64,000 bases of DNA, from positions 62,001 through 126,000 of the forward strand of contig JASANH010000085.1 of NCBI GenBank assembly GCA_030248295.1, in the 5' to 3' direction. The position numbers and the translations under genes were made by a program. Position 1 is the stretch's first letter, and every line of letters starts with the position of its first letter. This stretch comes from Mesodorylaimus sp. YZB2_4. Lineage: Eukaryota; Nematoda; Enoplea; Dorylaimida; Dorylaimidae. Positions 11,540-21,400 of the stretch are shown here, piece after piece. The notes under the pieces were generated by a model. It saw only the letters and a program-made list of their open reading frames with translations, ran no database searches and was not told the DNA's origin.

Positions 11540-12492
11540 CTTTTTCTTGGAGGTGGGTCACTCGAAGTTATGCCACCTGAGTTGTGGCACTGGTTCAAAT
11601 CGCAACCTTTCGTGTTACAGAAAAGAGTTTTCGTTAAAATCACATTGCGGAGATGGATGACGCCATTTGCACTTTCCCTCAAGTGGGCTCCTTCAGGCGC
11701 AATCGGTTGGCCTCGATGGAGGCGGAAGCATTATTCTGAGGGGCAAGCTTTCAAGGTGCTGCTGCCAAAATCTCAATGCCTTCTTTATCTATCGCCTGCT
11801 CGACTCTGAAAAAGTTTTGCGATGAAGCTCCTTCGGCTGTATTCTCCCATTCCCCGCGTTTCACTGCTATCATCACAAGAGTAAAGTGGGCTCGTATCGA
11901 ACTTATCGTTAGCAAAATTGCAATATTTTTCTATTGCTTTTGCAATTTTTTTATAGCTGCTTTGCTAAGCGTGACAAAGTTCAAACGTTTATTAAGCGCT
12001 AAGGCATGCCCTAGAACGAAAGTAGTCTGAGACACCTACGCTGTTGGATAAAAGGCTGACCGCTGGCCGTTGCTCCTCAACAAGTGTCCATTGGAGCCTA
12101 CACGTATGTACTGTATCATGGATGCCGCAATATGTGCGGGACGTCAAAATGAGTCAGAAAAATCAATAAAAATGGCAGATTGCAGGGGATGAGAACTCAA
12201 GATCTGTCACAGGAGCATTCTTGACCACGTTCGCAAGTTCTACAATATGGCTGCAGCAATTCTAAAGCGTACAACCCATTCAAAATATCCTTGGAATGGT
12301 TACAGCACAGCGACGATGTACACAGTCTCGTCCTAAGCAGACTGAGCTTACGTCCATGCAACTTATCAACCCACGATACTGTAGCAGGTACTGTAAAATA
12401 CTGTAAAGTACCGGACAGCATACTTGATCGACAACTGTGATCAGTGCGGCAGTCTGATTGAGCGAGGGCTGCTTCGCCCTTCGCCTGCCGAA
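11540..12492. other. Intergenic region between divergent amidase and lectin genes
   Basis: Serves as upstream flank for both genes. Near its right end TACTGTA repeats three times (12377-12410, around ...GTACTGTAAAATACTGTAAAG...). No gene, RNA or TATA box could be supported. Confidence 0.5.
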
Positions 12493-13506
12493 ATGGCCAA
12501 GTTTTTTGCGTTTCTGGCGTTGGTGGCGACAGTGGCCGATGGCAGTGGACGATGTCCGAGAGGGTCGGGTTCCCACGAAGACTACTGTTTCACGGCGATT
12601 CATCCCAAACGGAAAGAAGAAATTCTGTTGGCGCAGACGAGCTACTCGTTCGCAGTCGGTCAGTGCAGCGAGTTGTCGTTGGGTGGCATGTCGTGGTGGC
12701 TGCCGAAGGCGGATTCGGAGGCGAAGAACGCGGAGATCGGGCGATTCTTCTTTGTGCATACGAACGATACGAGGCACCGAATGTGGCTCGGCCTTCAGCG
12801 ATACGATTTGAATGCGACGGATACATTGGACTGGTTCGACCAGCACAAGTGGTTCTGGACACTCGACAACACTTCGCTGTGGGAGATGAAAAAGCAGAAC
12901 ATCGATTTGTGGGCGCCCGATCAGCCGGTGTTTGGCGAAGCGTGTGCAGTCGGCGCAGTGACGGGGAAGATATTTCAGTGGAACAGCACCAACTGCGAAA
13001 GGAATCAGAGCCTGGGCCTGGCCACCGCCATCATCGTCTGCGAAGGCAAGTTGCCCAAGGAGATCCCCATCTACGAGCAACCCTGGTTCTACGGGCTGTG
13101 CGGGGGGCTGGTAGTCGTGTCGCTCTGCATATTGATCACCGCCGTCATCACTTTCCTTAGATACAAGTCGCATCGACATGGTCGCCGACGGAAGAGCCCT
13201 CCTCGCAAAAATACAAAATCCGTTGCCAGAGCACCCCCGAAGAAGAGACTACGTCTGACTTGGTACAAGCCCCCCATCCTGCCCTCCAAATCCGCCGATG
13301 GCAAAACGTCGCTGGGAGTGTCCCCTCGGCAGTCGGCCAGACTCGCGGGCAAGGGCGCGGACGATGACGAAGTGTCCGTCGGCTACAGCAACTTGCAGCC
13401 ACTCTCGATACGCAGTCAAAGCCCTGCCAGCCGCAAAGGCAGCGAACGGAGCAAGAAATCTGTAAAAAAGGCGCTCAGGAGTCCAGGTGGCACCAAGACT
13501 AAATAA
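12493..13506 (+). CDS. Type I membrane C-type lectin-like protein
   Basis: One exon, 337 residues from ATG 12493. An upstream in-frame ATG at 12424 would place 23 polar residues before the signal peptide, so the internal one is preferred. A signal peptide (MAKFFAFLALVATVADG) is followed by a CTLD of about 150 residues with the hallmark MWLGLQ (WIGL position), LDWFDQHKWFW, and cysteines at the expected ends (EDYCF, AIIVCEG). The EPN/QPD and WND calcium-sugar motifs are not present, so carbohydrate binding is doubtful. One transmembrane span (about residues 203-226, FYGLCGGLVVVSLCILITAV) leads into a long, very basic cytoplasmic tail (RRRKSPPRK, PPKKRLRL, KKSVKKALRS). Short sequons NDT, NAT and NST are present. 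Nematode CTLD proteins often serve in recognition or adhesion; the role here is unknown. Confidence 0.75.
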   Translation: MAKFFAFLALVATVADGSGRCPRGSGSHEDYCFTAIHPKRKEEILLAQTSYSFAVGQCSELSLGGMSWWLPKADSEAKNAEIGRFFFVHTNDTRHRMWLGLQRYDLNATDTLDWFDQHKWFWTLDNTSLWEMKKQNIDLWAPDQPVFGEACAVGAVTGKIFQWNSTNCERNQSLGLATAIIVCEGKLPKEIPIYEQPWFYGLCGGLVVVSLCILITAVITFLRYKSHRHGRRRKSPPRKNTKSVARAPPKKRLRLTWYKPPILPSKSADGKTSLGVSPRQSARLAGKGADDDEVSVGYSNLQPLSIRSQSPASRKGSERSKKSVKKALRSPGGTKTK

Positions 13507-14043
13507 TTGAATCCTTCAATCAATAAGATCGAGATTTTGGTGAATAAAATTTGCTTTCTGTGCTTCTTCTTGGCGTCGTTGGCCCATGACCTGTTTTTAT
13601 GAAAAGATCATGCCAGAGAGGCCCAGAGAGCCATGGCTTGCTATGCTAGTCCCCCGGCACCCTCACCCAGTGTGCTGCACAGTCTCAAGGCGGAATATCG
13701 CCCCGGGCCCCACCTTTTGCAGGGGTCTAAGATGTTGGATGTGTGCCCTAGGAATCAAATGCTGTAGCTACTGCATGACCCCAGTTGCGGGCATAGTTTG
13801 CGTTTTTGTAACAGCGTTTATTTCTAACATAGAAACCACGAAGGTTACACGTGCCAACCTTGCAGTCCAGTCCAGACTATCATCGTCTTCTCATGACTAA
13901 AACACTTTTAGACGTCAAAACAGTGTCTCGATTTCTCCGACCCGAAACTCCGCGACCCGTATATTCACTATTCACGCACTAGTTTGTCATCTTTGCTCTT
14001 ATTTCCACGTCATATAATTACCATTCGTGATGTCACTTCGACA
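13507..14043. other. Short intergenic stretch upstream of the glycosyltransferase
   Basis: Apart from the AATAAA at 13543, no gene is visible. An open frame at 13586-13900 has no recognisable domain. Confidence 0.5.
13543..13548 (+). terminator. Polyadenylation signal AATAAA of the lectin-like gene
   Basis: AATAAA lies 37 nt after the TAA stop, in a suitable position for 3'-end formation. Confidence 0.6.
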
Positions 14044-15318
14044 ATGATGCGTTCGAAACTGGTGTCTCGTTCCATCTTCCTATTCGCCCTCTCAACCATC
14101 TGCGTATGGGTCGGGGAGAAAATGACCAGTGGACCGGCTCGTGGAGATGACCTCACCTTCGACCAAACCACCCGCAATCTCAATGTTTGTACAAGAGCAT
14201 TTCAAAATCGAAAAGACTCGGAAAACTTGAAGAAGTGTTGTCAGCAATTGTACCGGGGAGATGAGCAGGCCATATTGGCCTCGTCAAAAATCCATATCCC
14301 GCCAAATGATGATATTCTAAACGATCAATTAGAAAGCTGCGATGATTTTTTTGATGGCCATCCCTCCTATATGACTCGAATGCGCCATGCCCCTGATGAC
14401 GAGAACAGTCATTTCTCAATCGCCTTCTCCATTCTGGCACATCGCGATCTGCACCACGTCGAAGGATTATTGAGTTTAATTTATCGACCCCAGCATTTCT
14501 ACTGCATCCATGCTGATAAGAAATCAGTAGGCTTGGAGAAGAAACTTGGCAAATTGGCCAGGTGTCTGCCGAATGTGAAAATGGCCTCGCGAAGTCACAC
14601 AGTCGTATGGGGTGGCAATGGGATTCTCAGAGCTACCCTCACTTGCCTCAAAGATTTATTATCTCACAACAAATGGTCGTATTTTATCAATTTATCAGCT
14701 CAAGATATGCCTTTAAAAACCAATTCTGAACTGGTCAGAATCTTATCATCGTGGAATAATCGAAGTAGTGTCGAGATCGTAGGCCCCGCACCCCAAAAAA
14801 AAGTCCGTTATTACCATCAAGTCAAGTACAATCGATTCGGCAATGCCGACTCAGTTTTCAGAACTGATAAGAAAAAAACACAAAATCCACCTTATAATGC
14901 CACTTTGATGAAAGGCAATCTGGCCGCGGTCTTATCCCGACCCTTGGCCCAATGGTTCGCAACCAGCCCCAAAGCCAGCAAACTCTTGGCCTATCTCTCC
15001 GACACTGCCAACCCCGACGAGTACTTTTGGCAGACAGTACTGGCAAATCGTCAACAATTTGGTCTCGATGGCACTCTGGGCGATCTGATCGACCCCTACT
15101 ATGTTCGATACTCATTATGGAAAGGTGAAAACCAGAAAAAGTGTAAAGGAAAATTCATCCGCGATGTGTGTGTATTTGGAGCAGGCGATATTGGTCGATT
15201 ATCCAAAATTGGCAAATATTTGTTCGTCAACAAACTCTACTTGGGCTACCAGACCCCCGCCTATGAATGCATGGCCATGCGGCACAGGATGAGGAGTGAA
15301 CTGGATGATAAACTGTAA
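14044..15318 (+). CDS. GT14 branching glycosyltransferase (core-2/I GlcNAc-transferase type)
   Basis: A single exon of 424 residues starting at ATG 14044 (a second ATG follows at once). It is a type II Golgi membrane protein: a short basic N-terminus, a signal anchor (RSIFLFALSTICVWVG), a stem, then the Branch domain. Recognisable family blocks are FSIAFSILAHRD, FYCIHADKKS, TVVWGGNGILRATLTC, YFINLSAQDMPLKTN and PDEYFWQT, where the Glu/Asp of PDEYFW marks the catalytic region. Cysteines typical of the family (CCQQLY, CIHADKK, CLPNVK, CVFGAGD) are kept. The family adds beta-1,6-linked GlcNAc to O-glycans in the Golgi; nematodes have an expanded set, so donor and acceptor cannot be fixed. The stop lies 117 bp from the stop of the convergent NAA35 gene. 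Confidence 0.85.
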   Translation: MMRSKLVSRSIFLFALSTICVWVGEKMTSGPARGDDLTFDQTTRNLNVCTRAFQNRKDSENLKKCCQQLYRGDEQAILASSKIHIPPNDDILNDQLESCDDFFDGHPSYMTRMRHAPDDENSHFSIAFSILAHRDLHHVEGLLSLIYRPQHFYCIHADKKSVGLEKKLGKLARCLPNVKMASRSHTVVWGGNGILRATLTCLKDLLSHNKWSYFINLSAQDMPLKTNSELVRILSSWNNRSSVEIVGPAPQKKVRYYHQVKYNRFGNADSVFRTDKKKTQNPPYNATLMKGNLAAVLSRPLAQWFATSPKASKLLAYLSDTANPDEYFWQTVLANRQQFGLDGTLGDLIDPYYVRYSLWKGENQKKCKGKFIRDVCVFGAGDIGRLSKIGKYLFVNKLYLGYQTPAYECMAMRHRMRSELDDKL

Positions 15319-15435
15319 AGCATGTCTTGTAGACTCTCTCCAACGAGATACACTACACTCACAAACCGGATATTGACACTGTACAAGTAAAATCGATGTA
15401 CAAAGACCATCTTCAATCCAACTATTCCAACGAGT

Positions 15436-18400
15436 TCATTTCAATTTCACGACGGGGAAGTTACGATGAAGTTGAAAATCAAAAATCGGCCAATCCTGAA
15501 AATAATCACTTTTTTAAACCCAGTCCAGCCTGGAACCAGCATTGAGGTGGATAACAGATGAATTCTACCGCAGTGTATTATCCCTGTCCCAGACTACTAA
15601 ATGAGACGGGGTAGGGATGCTCGTGCGACCGCCTCAGGATAAAAAGTAAAGACCTTCAGCATTTTCAAATATTAAGCACTCCGACTACAACTGCACAAAA
15701 ACTCATAAAGTGGTTGATGCTAGAAGAAAACAGTTAATGCTTATTCTGAAAAAATTTACATCTCCTCAAATTCTTTGCACTTTTCACACTTTGCTCTCAT
15801 ATTCCTCATCAAAAAGTGGTAGCAGATAAATAGCTGCATTGTCTGGCCTCCGTCCTGGCCTAAAGCCTAAGCCCCAAGCTCTTTTTAACTTTGGACTACA
15901 TATACTCGAGCGGAGCCCGTTATTGTCAATAGTTGGGCAGCAGTCAGACCTTGTACGCAAGGCCGTGGTAGTTTCCCCCTCTACTTTAGGCACCTCCAGG
16001 AAAGTATCCTGAACTGGACAATGGCTTCTCAGAACGATAAGTTCTCTCTGCTGAACCCTCTGGTGTTCGACAGTCAAGACTGTCTACTCGTTTGGTTCGC
16101 ATCTCCCCACTACAGACCCCACTAGGAGCACCTTGACGGTACCGGGATAGTCAGCCATGGCCCGGCGTGCAAGGTCAGCGAGGTTTGCAGTTTCACCAAC
16201 CAACCGCCAGGGACCGACCAGAGATTGAACACGGGACAAGTCCAGACGCTCGCTGTTAACAAATACGGACTGCACCACTGGCCGCACTAAGTCTGAAGTC
16301 TAGGTTTGCCAAGGCTTCTACTGTGCTCGAGTCTAGTGTTCTCTTTTCTCCTCACGCCAGACCACATTTCAGACAATGGACCCAAACTGGCTCCCAGCCA
16401 GGCCCAAGGGTATTCTTCGGACACTGCGATCACCTTACCCCTATGTGCATATATAGACACCACCATTAAAGCGAAAACGAGGGCCGTACTAGTTCAGTTG
16501 GCTCCAACTGGCGGCCCTGGCTAGGAGGCCGGAGTTCTATTCTGGCTAGTAGGCCGCAGTTTAGAATGTCCGCTCTCAGAGACACCTGGCTCTGACTCAC
16601 CCAGTAGGGTCAAGTGGCGGTGGCCGACCGCGCAGAGAGCCAGGAAACTGGTCCCCAAACACCAGACAGGATGGTCCTCCCTTCCTGCTGGGTACCCTCC
16701 TGTGAAGCTGATGCTGGGCACAGGATACCCTCAGCGGAGGTGCTCCAAGTACCGCCAGTCGGAGCCTGACGGGATAGCTGGTCCTTGCTTGTCATATCGG
16801 CACCACGCCCTTACTCGGCATCACGGCCTCACGGCCTTACTTGTCATATCATGACTGCTGGCTGGCTTTAGGCAAAAAGGAAGAAGTCCCGTGGGGAACT
16901 TGGGTGGCGCAGGGCCCAAGTACAAAAAGTTTTATAAAACTACATGAGAGGCCAAGATACGCCAAGCACAAGCACTTACTTTTGAATCACTTTGATGTCC
17001 ACTGGATAATAAACGCAAAATGACGACATTCATTTTGCAAACACGAATTAGTACCAAGTTCTAAAAAGAGAATCAATTTTCAACCTTCAAGGGCCTTTCT
17101 CCAGCCCACTTACTTCATTCTCATCTCCTGCGGGTATATTCTCCAAACTAAGCCTAGCTTCTTCGAAACATTGAGCTGCTTCGCTAAACAGACGACTCGC
17201 TGGCACTTTCGAAATAATGTCCTTGAAGCTAAAACGAGATATCCCTTCATAATTCAAGGTGATAATCGACCCAAAATGGCCACCTACACCCCAGCATCGA
17301 CCGATCCGGCCGAACTGATCCACCGATCCAGGGGGGGGGGGTGGATCGGTTACCGATCCGATCCGCCTGCTGGATCGGCAACTAAACTTTTTCGCGCTTT
17401 TTCTGCTGGGAAATGATAGAGTGTTGCATACTATGATGAGAAAGTCCCGTTTCTTTTTCTCAAATCAACATTTAATCCCACTTTGGGCGATGGTCATGTC
17501 TCACGTGTCTCTGGAGTGGTCTGATAGAGAGTTACAGCGAAGAAACAGGGCAGGTTGGTGAGAACTCAGTGCCAAACACGTCATTCCCACCACGCTTGTA
17601 TTTTCTGAAGCGGATCGGCCCGATCGGGCGGACCCTGGATCAGATAGGGATCAGGATCCAGGCCTGGGGTCGGATCGGTCGATGGTCTACACCCATTTCT
17701 TGGTTGTTGTGGCAGCGCTGTCAGTTAGCAGAATCACATAATTTGTATCCTATATTTATGATCTGATGTCTACAGCATAAGCAGCTTGCTGAAGGCACTG
17801 AATATCCACACTTGTATCCCCCCCCCCCCGGGCGAAACCGCAATGTGGAACTATATCATCCTCAATCATAAGATGCATTTCAGCACCAACCTTTCGGGTT
17901 TTTGCACGAATTTTCCATTCCTTATTATTTTCCTCGTCGTCTAGCAGAAGTGCCAGTTAACGCTTTCCTATTGGTACTGTACTGTACGGTGGCCTAACTA
18001 ATAAACACGTACCCCTGACCTGTTAAAAACTGTCAGACCCTCAATTTTGTCTCCAGGGTGGGGTCTGCAACCAGGAGACGAGAAATCGAAGCCCCTACGA
18101 CAAAAACCTCCAAGCAATTGAGCTTTCCAGACTAAAGAACGGCTGAAACATCAAACGAAGTGGTTCAATGCCCCCTCCCGGGGAGAGTATCGATCGCCAA
18201 GGAATGCTGGGTGCAATCTCTTTTTAAATCCTACAGCCCCAGGGAAATATGTGAAGATTTACAGTATAATACAGCTAAGATTCAGCAACTAATCTGCTAA
18301 GAATTTTCAGCTCTCAGAACTCATCGAACTGATTACACATTTCAGGCATGCAAGAGCAACTGGTTTTATTTTTGTCTCTCCCTTCCCTACAACCAAGCTT

Positions 18401-21400
18401 ATAGCTTAGTTGTAAAGTGTGATTTGTACTCGACGATATACTTCACTTCTCAAAAGTAAAATTTTTCAGGGCTTCGTCCCAATTTTTTCAAAAAAATGTA
18501 GACCTTTTTGGGTTTAGAATCGACAGTCGCACTTACTTGCTAATATCCAAAAACTGACTGTATCCAATCATCGGCGGAGTAGCCAAATGAGCGAACGGAG
18601 CCAACCTATGTTCGTAACGTATGCAATCGTAATCATCACCTCCAGCGAACGAAGGCAGGCGAACACGATTGAGCACGTAAAAACCAAGCATTGCCTGAAA
18701 CTTATTTCTCCTGTGAAAATTCAACACAAAAGAAACCCAACCACACACACTTACCCGATAGTACCCTTCGCACAATTTCTGTTTCGATTGCAAATGCACA
18801 ATTTCTAGTCTATGCATCTTCGATAGTTTCTTTTTTGCAGCCTTTTTCTTCTTCTCGCCTTTCGATTTCTCTAATTTGCCTAAAAATTCTCAAAATGCAT
18901 GAAAATATGCGCGAAAACCACACGCTCTTACTGCTCGCTTGTTCTTGGTCATAAATAAAATTATCCGCTTTATGCAAGACGTTGATCAACCATTTGTACA
19001 AGAATTCGTGGGCGTACCAGTACATGCCTGCATATTCGTACATCGAATACAACTCCAGCTCGAAGCCCAAAAGTAAATAATCGATCATTGCCGACAGGAT
19101 GTGGTAGAGAACGAATGAACCAAGGCAGGCTAGATGGCTACGTGTCAACCATGCGGGCGGCTGGTTCGGTCGATTCAGAACCGAGTTTAAAAAGCCGTCG
19201 ACACGATCAGCCTACGTAAAGAAACCGATACTTGGATTAATTGAACAGGAACGGATTCTTGTTATAGTTTATTGGAAACTATTCCAGGACCTCCGTACTC
19301 ACACCTACTAACAGCCCCTCACAAGGAATGCTACCCCACTATTAAGGTTTTCCTTGGATCGAGACACGTCTGAAACTGTAGACTGCGACAAAGGGAAACA
19401 CTGAAACAATTTTGAAGGCCGGACGAGGTTCTGGTCAAGAGTGGTCAAAGCGACGTTCATTTTGAATTTTCTCAATTATTTCAAGATATCTTCACGCAGG
19501 CTGCCTAAATTGCAACTTGCGGCCTGAGAGACAAGTTCGTGCATCCAATTTATGCAACCTGCGCGAAGATATCTCAAAATAATCAAAAAATTCAAAATTG
19601 ACGTCGCTTTGACCACTTTCCACTCTTGACCAGAACCTTGTCAGCCTTCGAAATTTTTTCAGCGTTTTTCATTGTCACGGAGTCCAGTTTGAGACATGTC
19701 TCGATCCCAGGAAAACCTTATCAGTGGGGGTAGCATTTCTTGTCAGACGCGAACAACTGACGGACCAGCTCACGTCAGTCTCCCACCCATTGCACCTCTT
19801 CTTGTAACGATGCCAAGTCTTCCAAGGCAGTTGCTAATCGATCTCTTTGTCGCGCTCGATTATGGCCACAAGTTCGTAGTAGTTCAGGCAGTATTCGACA
19901 ACAGTTAGCCATAAAGTCTTCCCACACTTGCCGACATTGCGGGTCACTGGCCACGGAGCATCTAGAATGTGTAAGGAATCAAAGCAGGAATCGGCTACGT
20001 CTGATGGAAGAAATATAGGACTTCCCACGGCTATACTTTGACGTACAAGCCATGACCCTATCTCCTAAACACGACAAACGGTTTCGGTACTTACTTCGGA
20101 TGAAGTACAGGAGGTTGAATAAAATCTCGCATCGACTCTTTCACAGCATCTTCGAAAGACATCTTGCCGAGGACTCGTCCACTTCCCACGCCATAGGCCA
20201 GCTAAAAATGCACTGCCTAGAGACGTCTTATATCAATCAAAAACGAAATTCTTACCTGCAAAATAGATCTCGACAACAAGCAATTATCTTTTCGACTAAA
20301 CTCCCGGAAGAATTCCTGAAAAAGAACAGTCCGTGAAAAGGACAGTCCCGTGATCTGCATCACGTCTCGATTCTTCTAACTCGCTCACCAGAGCTGCTGC
20401 AAATGTTCCAGCACGTTCGGGCAAAGTGCAGCATACGAGCAACTGTTGAATTAATCGCCGCATGTAATCAACAGATGCCGGAGAAGAAAATAATTTCGCT
20501 TTCCTCGGAAATGTGGGTGGCAACAGCCTCTGATTGACATTTGGCACGAAACAAGGTAAATAACTGTACGTTCCTGAAACAAGGAGAAAACTTCCTTAGA
20601 AAGACTGCGACTATAAGATGTGGCCATGGTGCATCCACAACGCAGAAGAAATCAAAGCAGGAATCGGCCATGTCTGCTGCAAGACACAGGCCTTCCATGG
20701 CTACACTACGACACGAAAGAAGTACAAGCCGTGATTCGACCTCCTAAACACGACAGACGGGCTCGGATGAAGTAGGATACTGTATGAACATGAACACACA
20801 TACATCCCCGCCGATTCCTGCTTTGATTTCTTCTGCGTCGTGGATGCACCATGGCCACATCTTATAGTCGCAGTCTTTCTGAGGAAGTGTACACCCTCGG
20901 GACGCAAAAGCATCAGCAGGCTAGCATGGCACGTACTTACCATCATCATCCTCGCAATGTACTCCTAACACCGTAGTCGCTGCCACCCGTTCTATCAACG
21001 TCTTGCATTGTTCTAAGGCTCGTTCGGCTTCTTCGAAACTGACTTGGCAACGGGCAGGGACTCCCTTTAGCTGCAATAACACCAGCTGAAAGCAGGACCA
21101 CACAATAGGGGCCAATTACGTACCACATTCTTCGTATCGTCTTTTCCTGACAACGACGTAATCGCAATTACCAAAAAACGCAGAAACCGTATTCGTGAAG
21201 AAATGGCTTCGATTTGCTCGATCTAAAAAAGAAACAAACGCATTATCAAGAATGCACAACAATCACAATTTTCATACTTTCTGCTGAGACTCTTCAATCA
21301 CAGGCTTTCCCTTGAGGTTCTAAAAAAGTAAGAAAATTCAGGGAAAAGTAAAATATTGACCTGAGGCAAATCGAACCCGAATGATCTTTTGACAATCTTC

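Noticed and set aside
12552-13179. Long open frames in other frames and on the opposite strand over the lectin-like gene
   Set aside because: They mirror the GC-rich coding frame; the C-type lectin frame has signal peptide, CTLD and membrane span.
19834-20028. Open frame containing [17 protein letters not shown], first read as an NAA35 exon
   Set aside because: The homologous frame to NAA35 ([20 protein letters not shown]) is a different one and starts after the TTCTAG acceptor; the first frame is partly repeat and intron.
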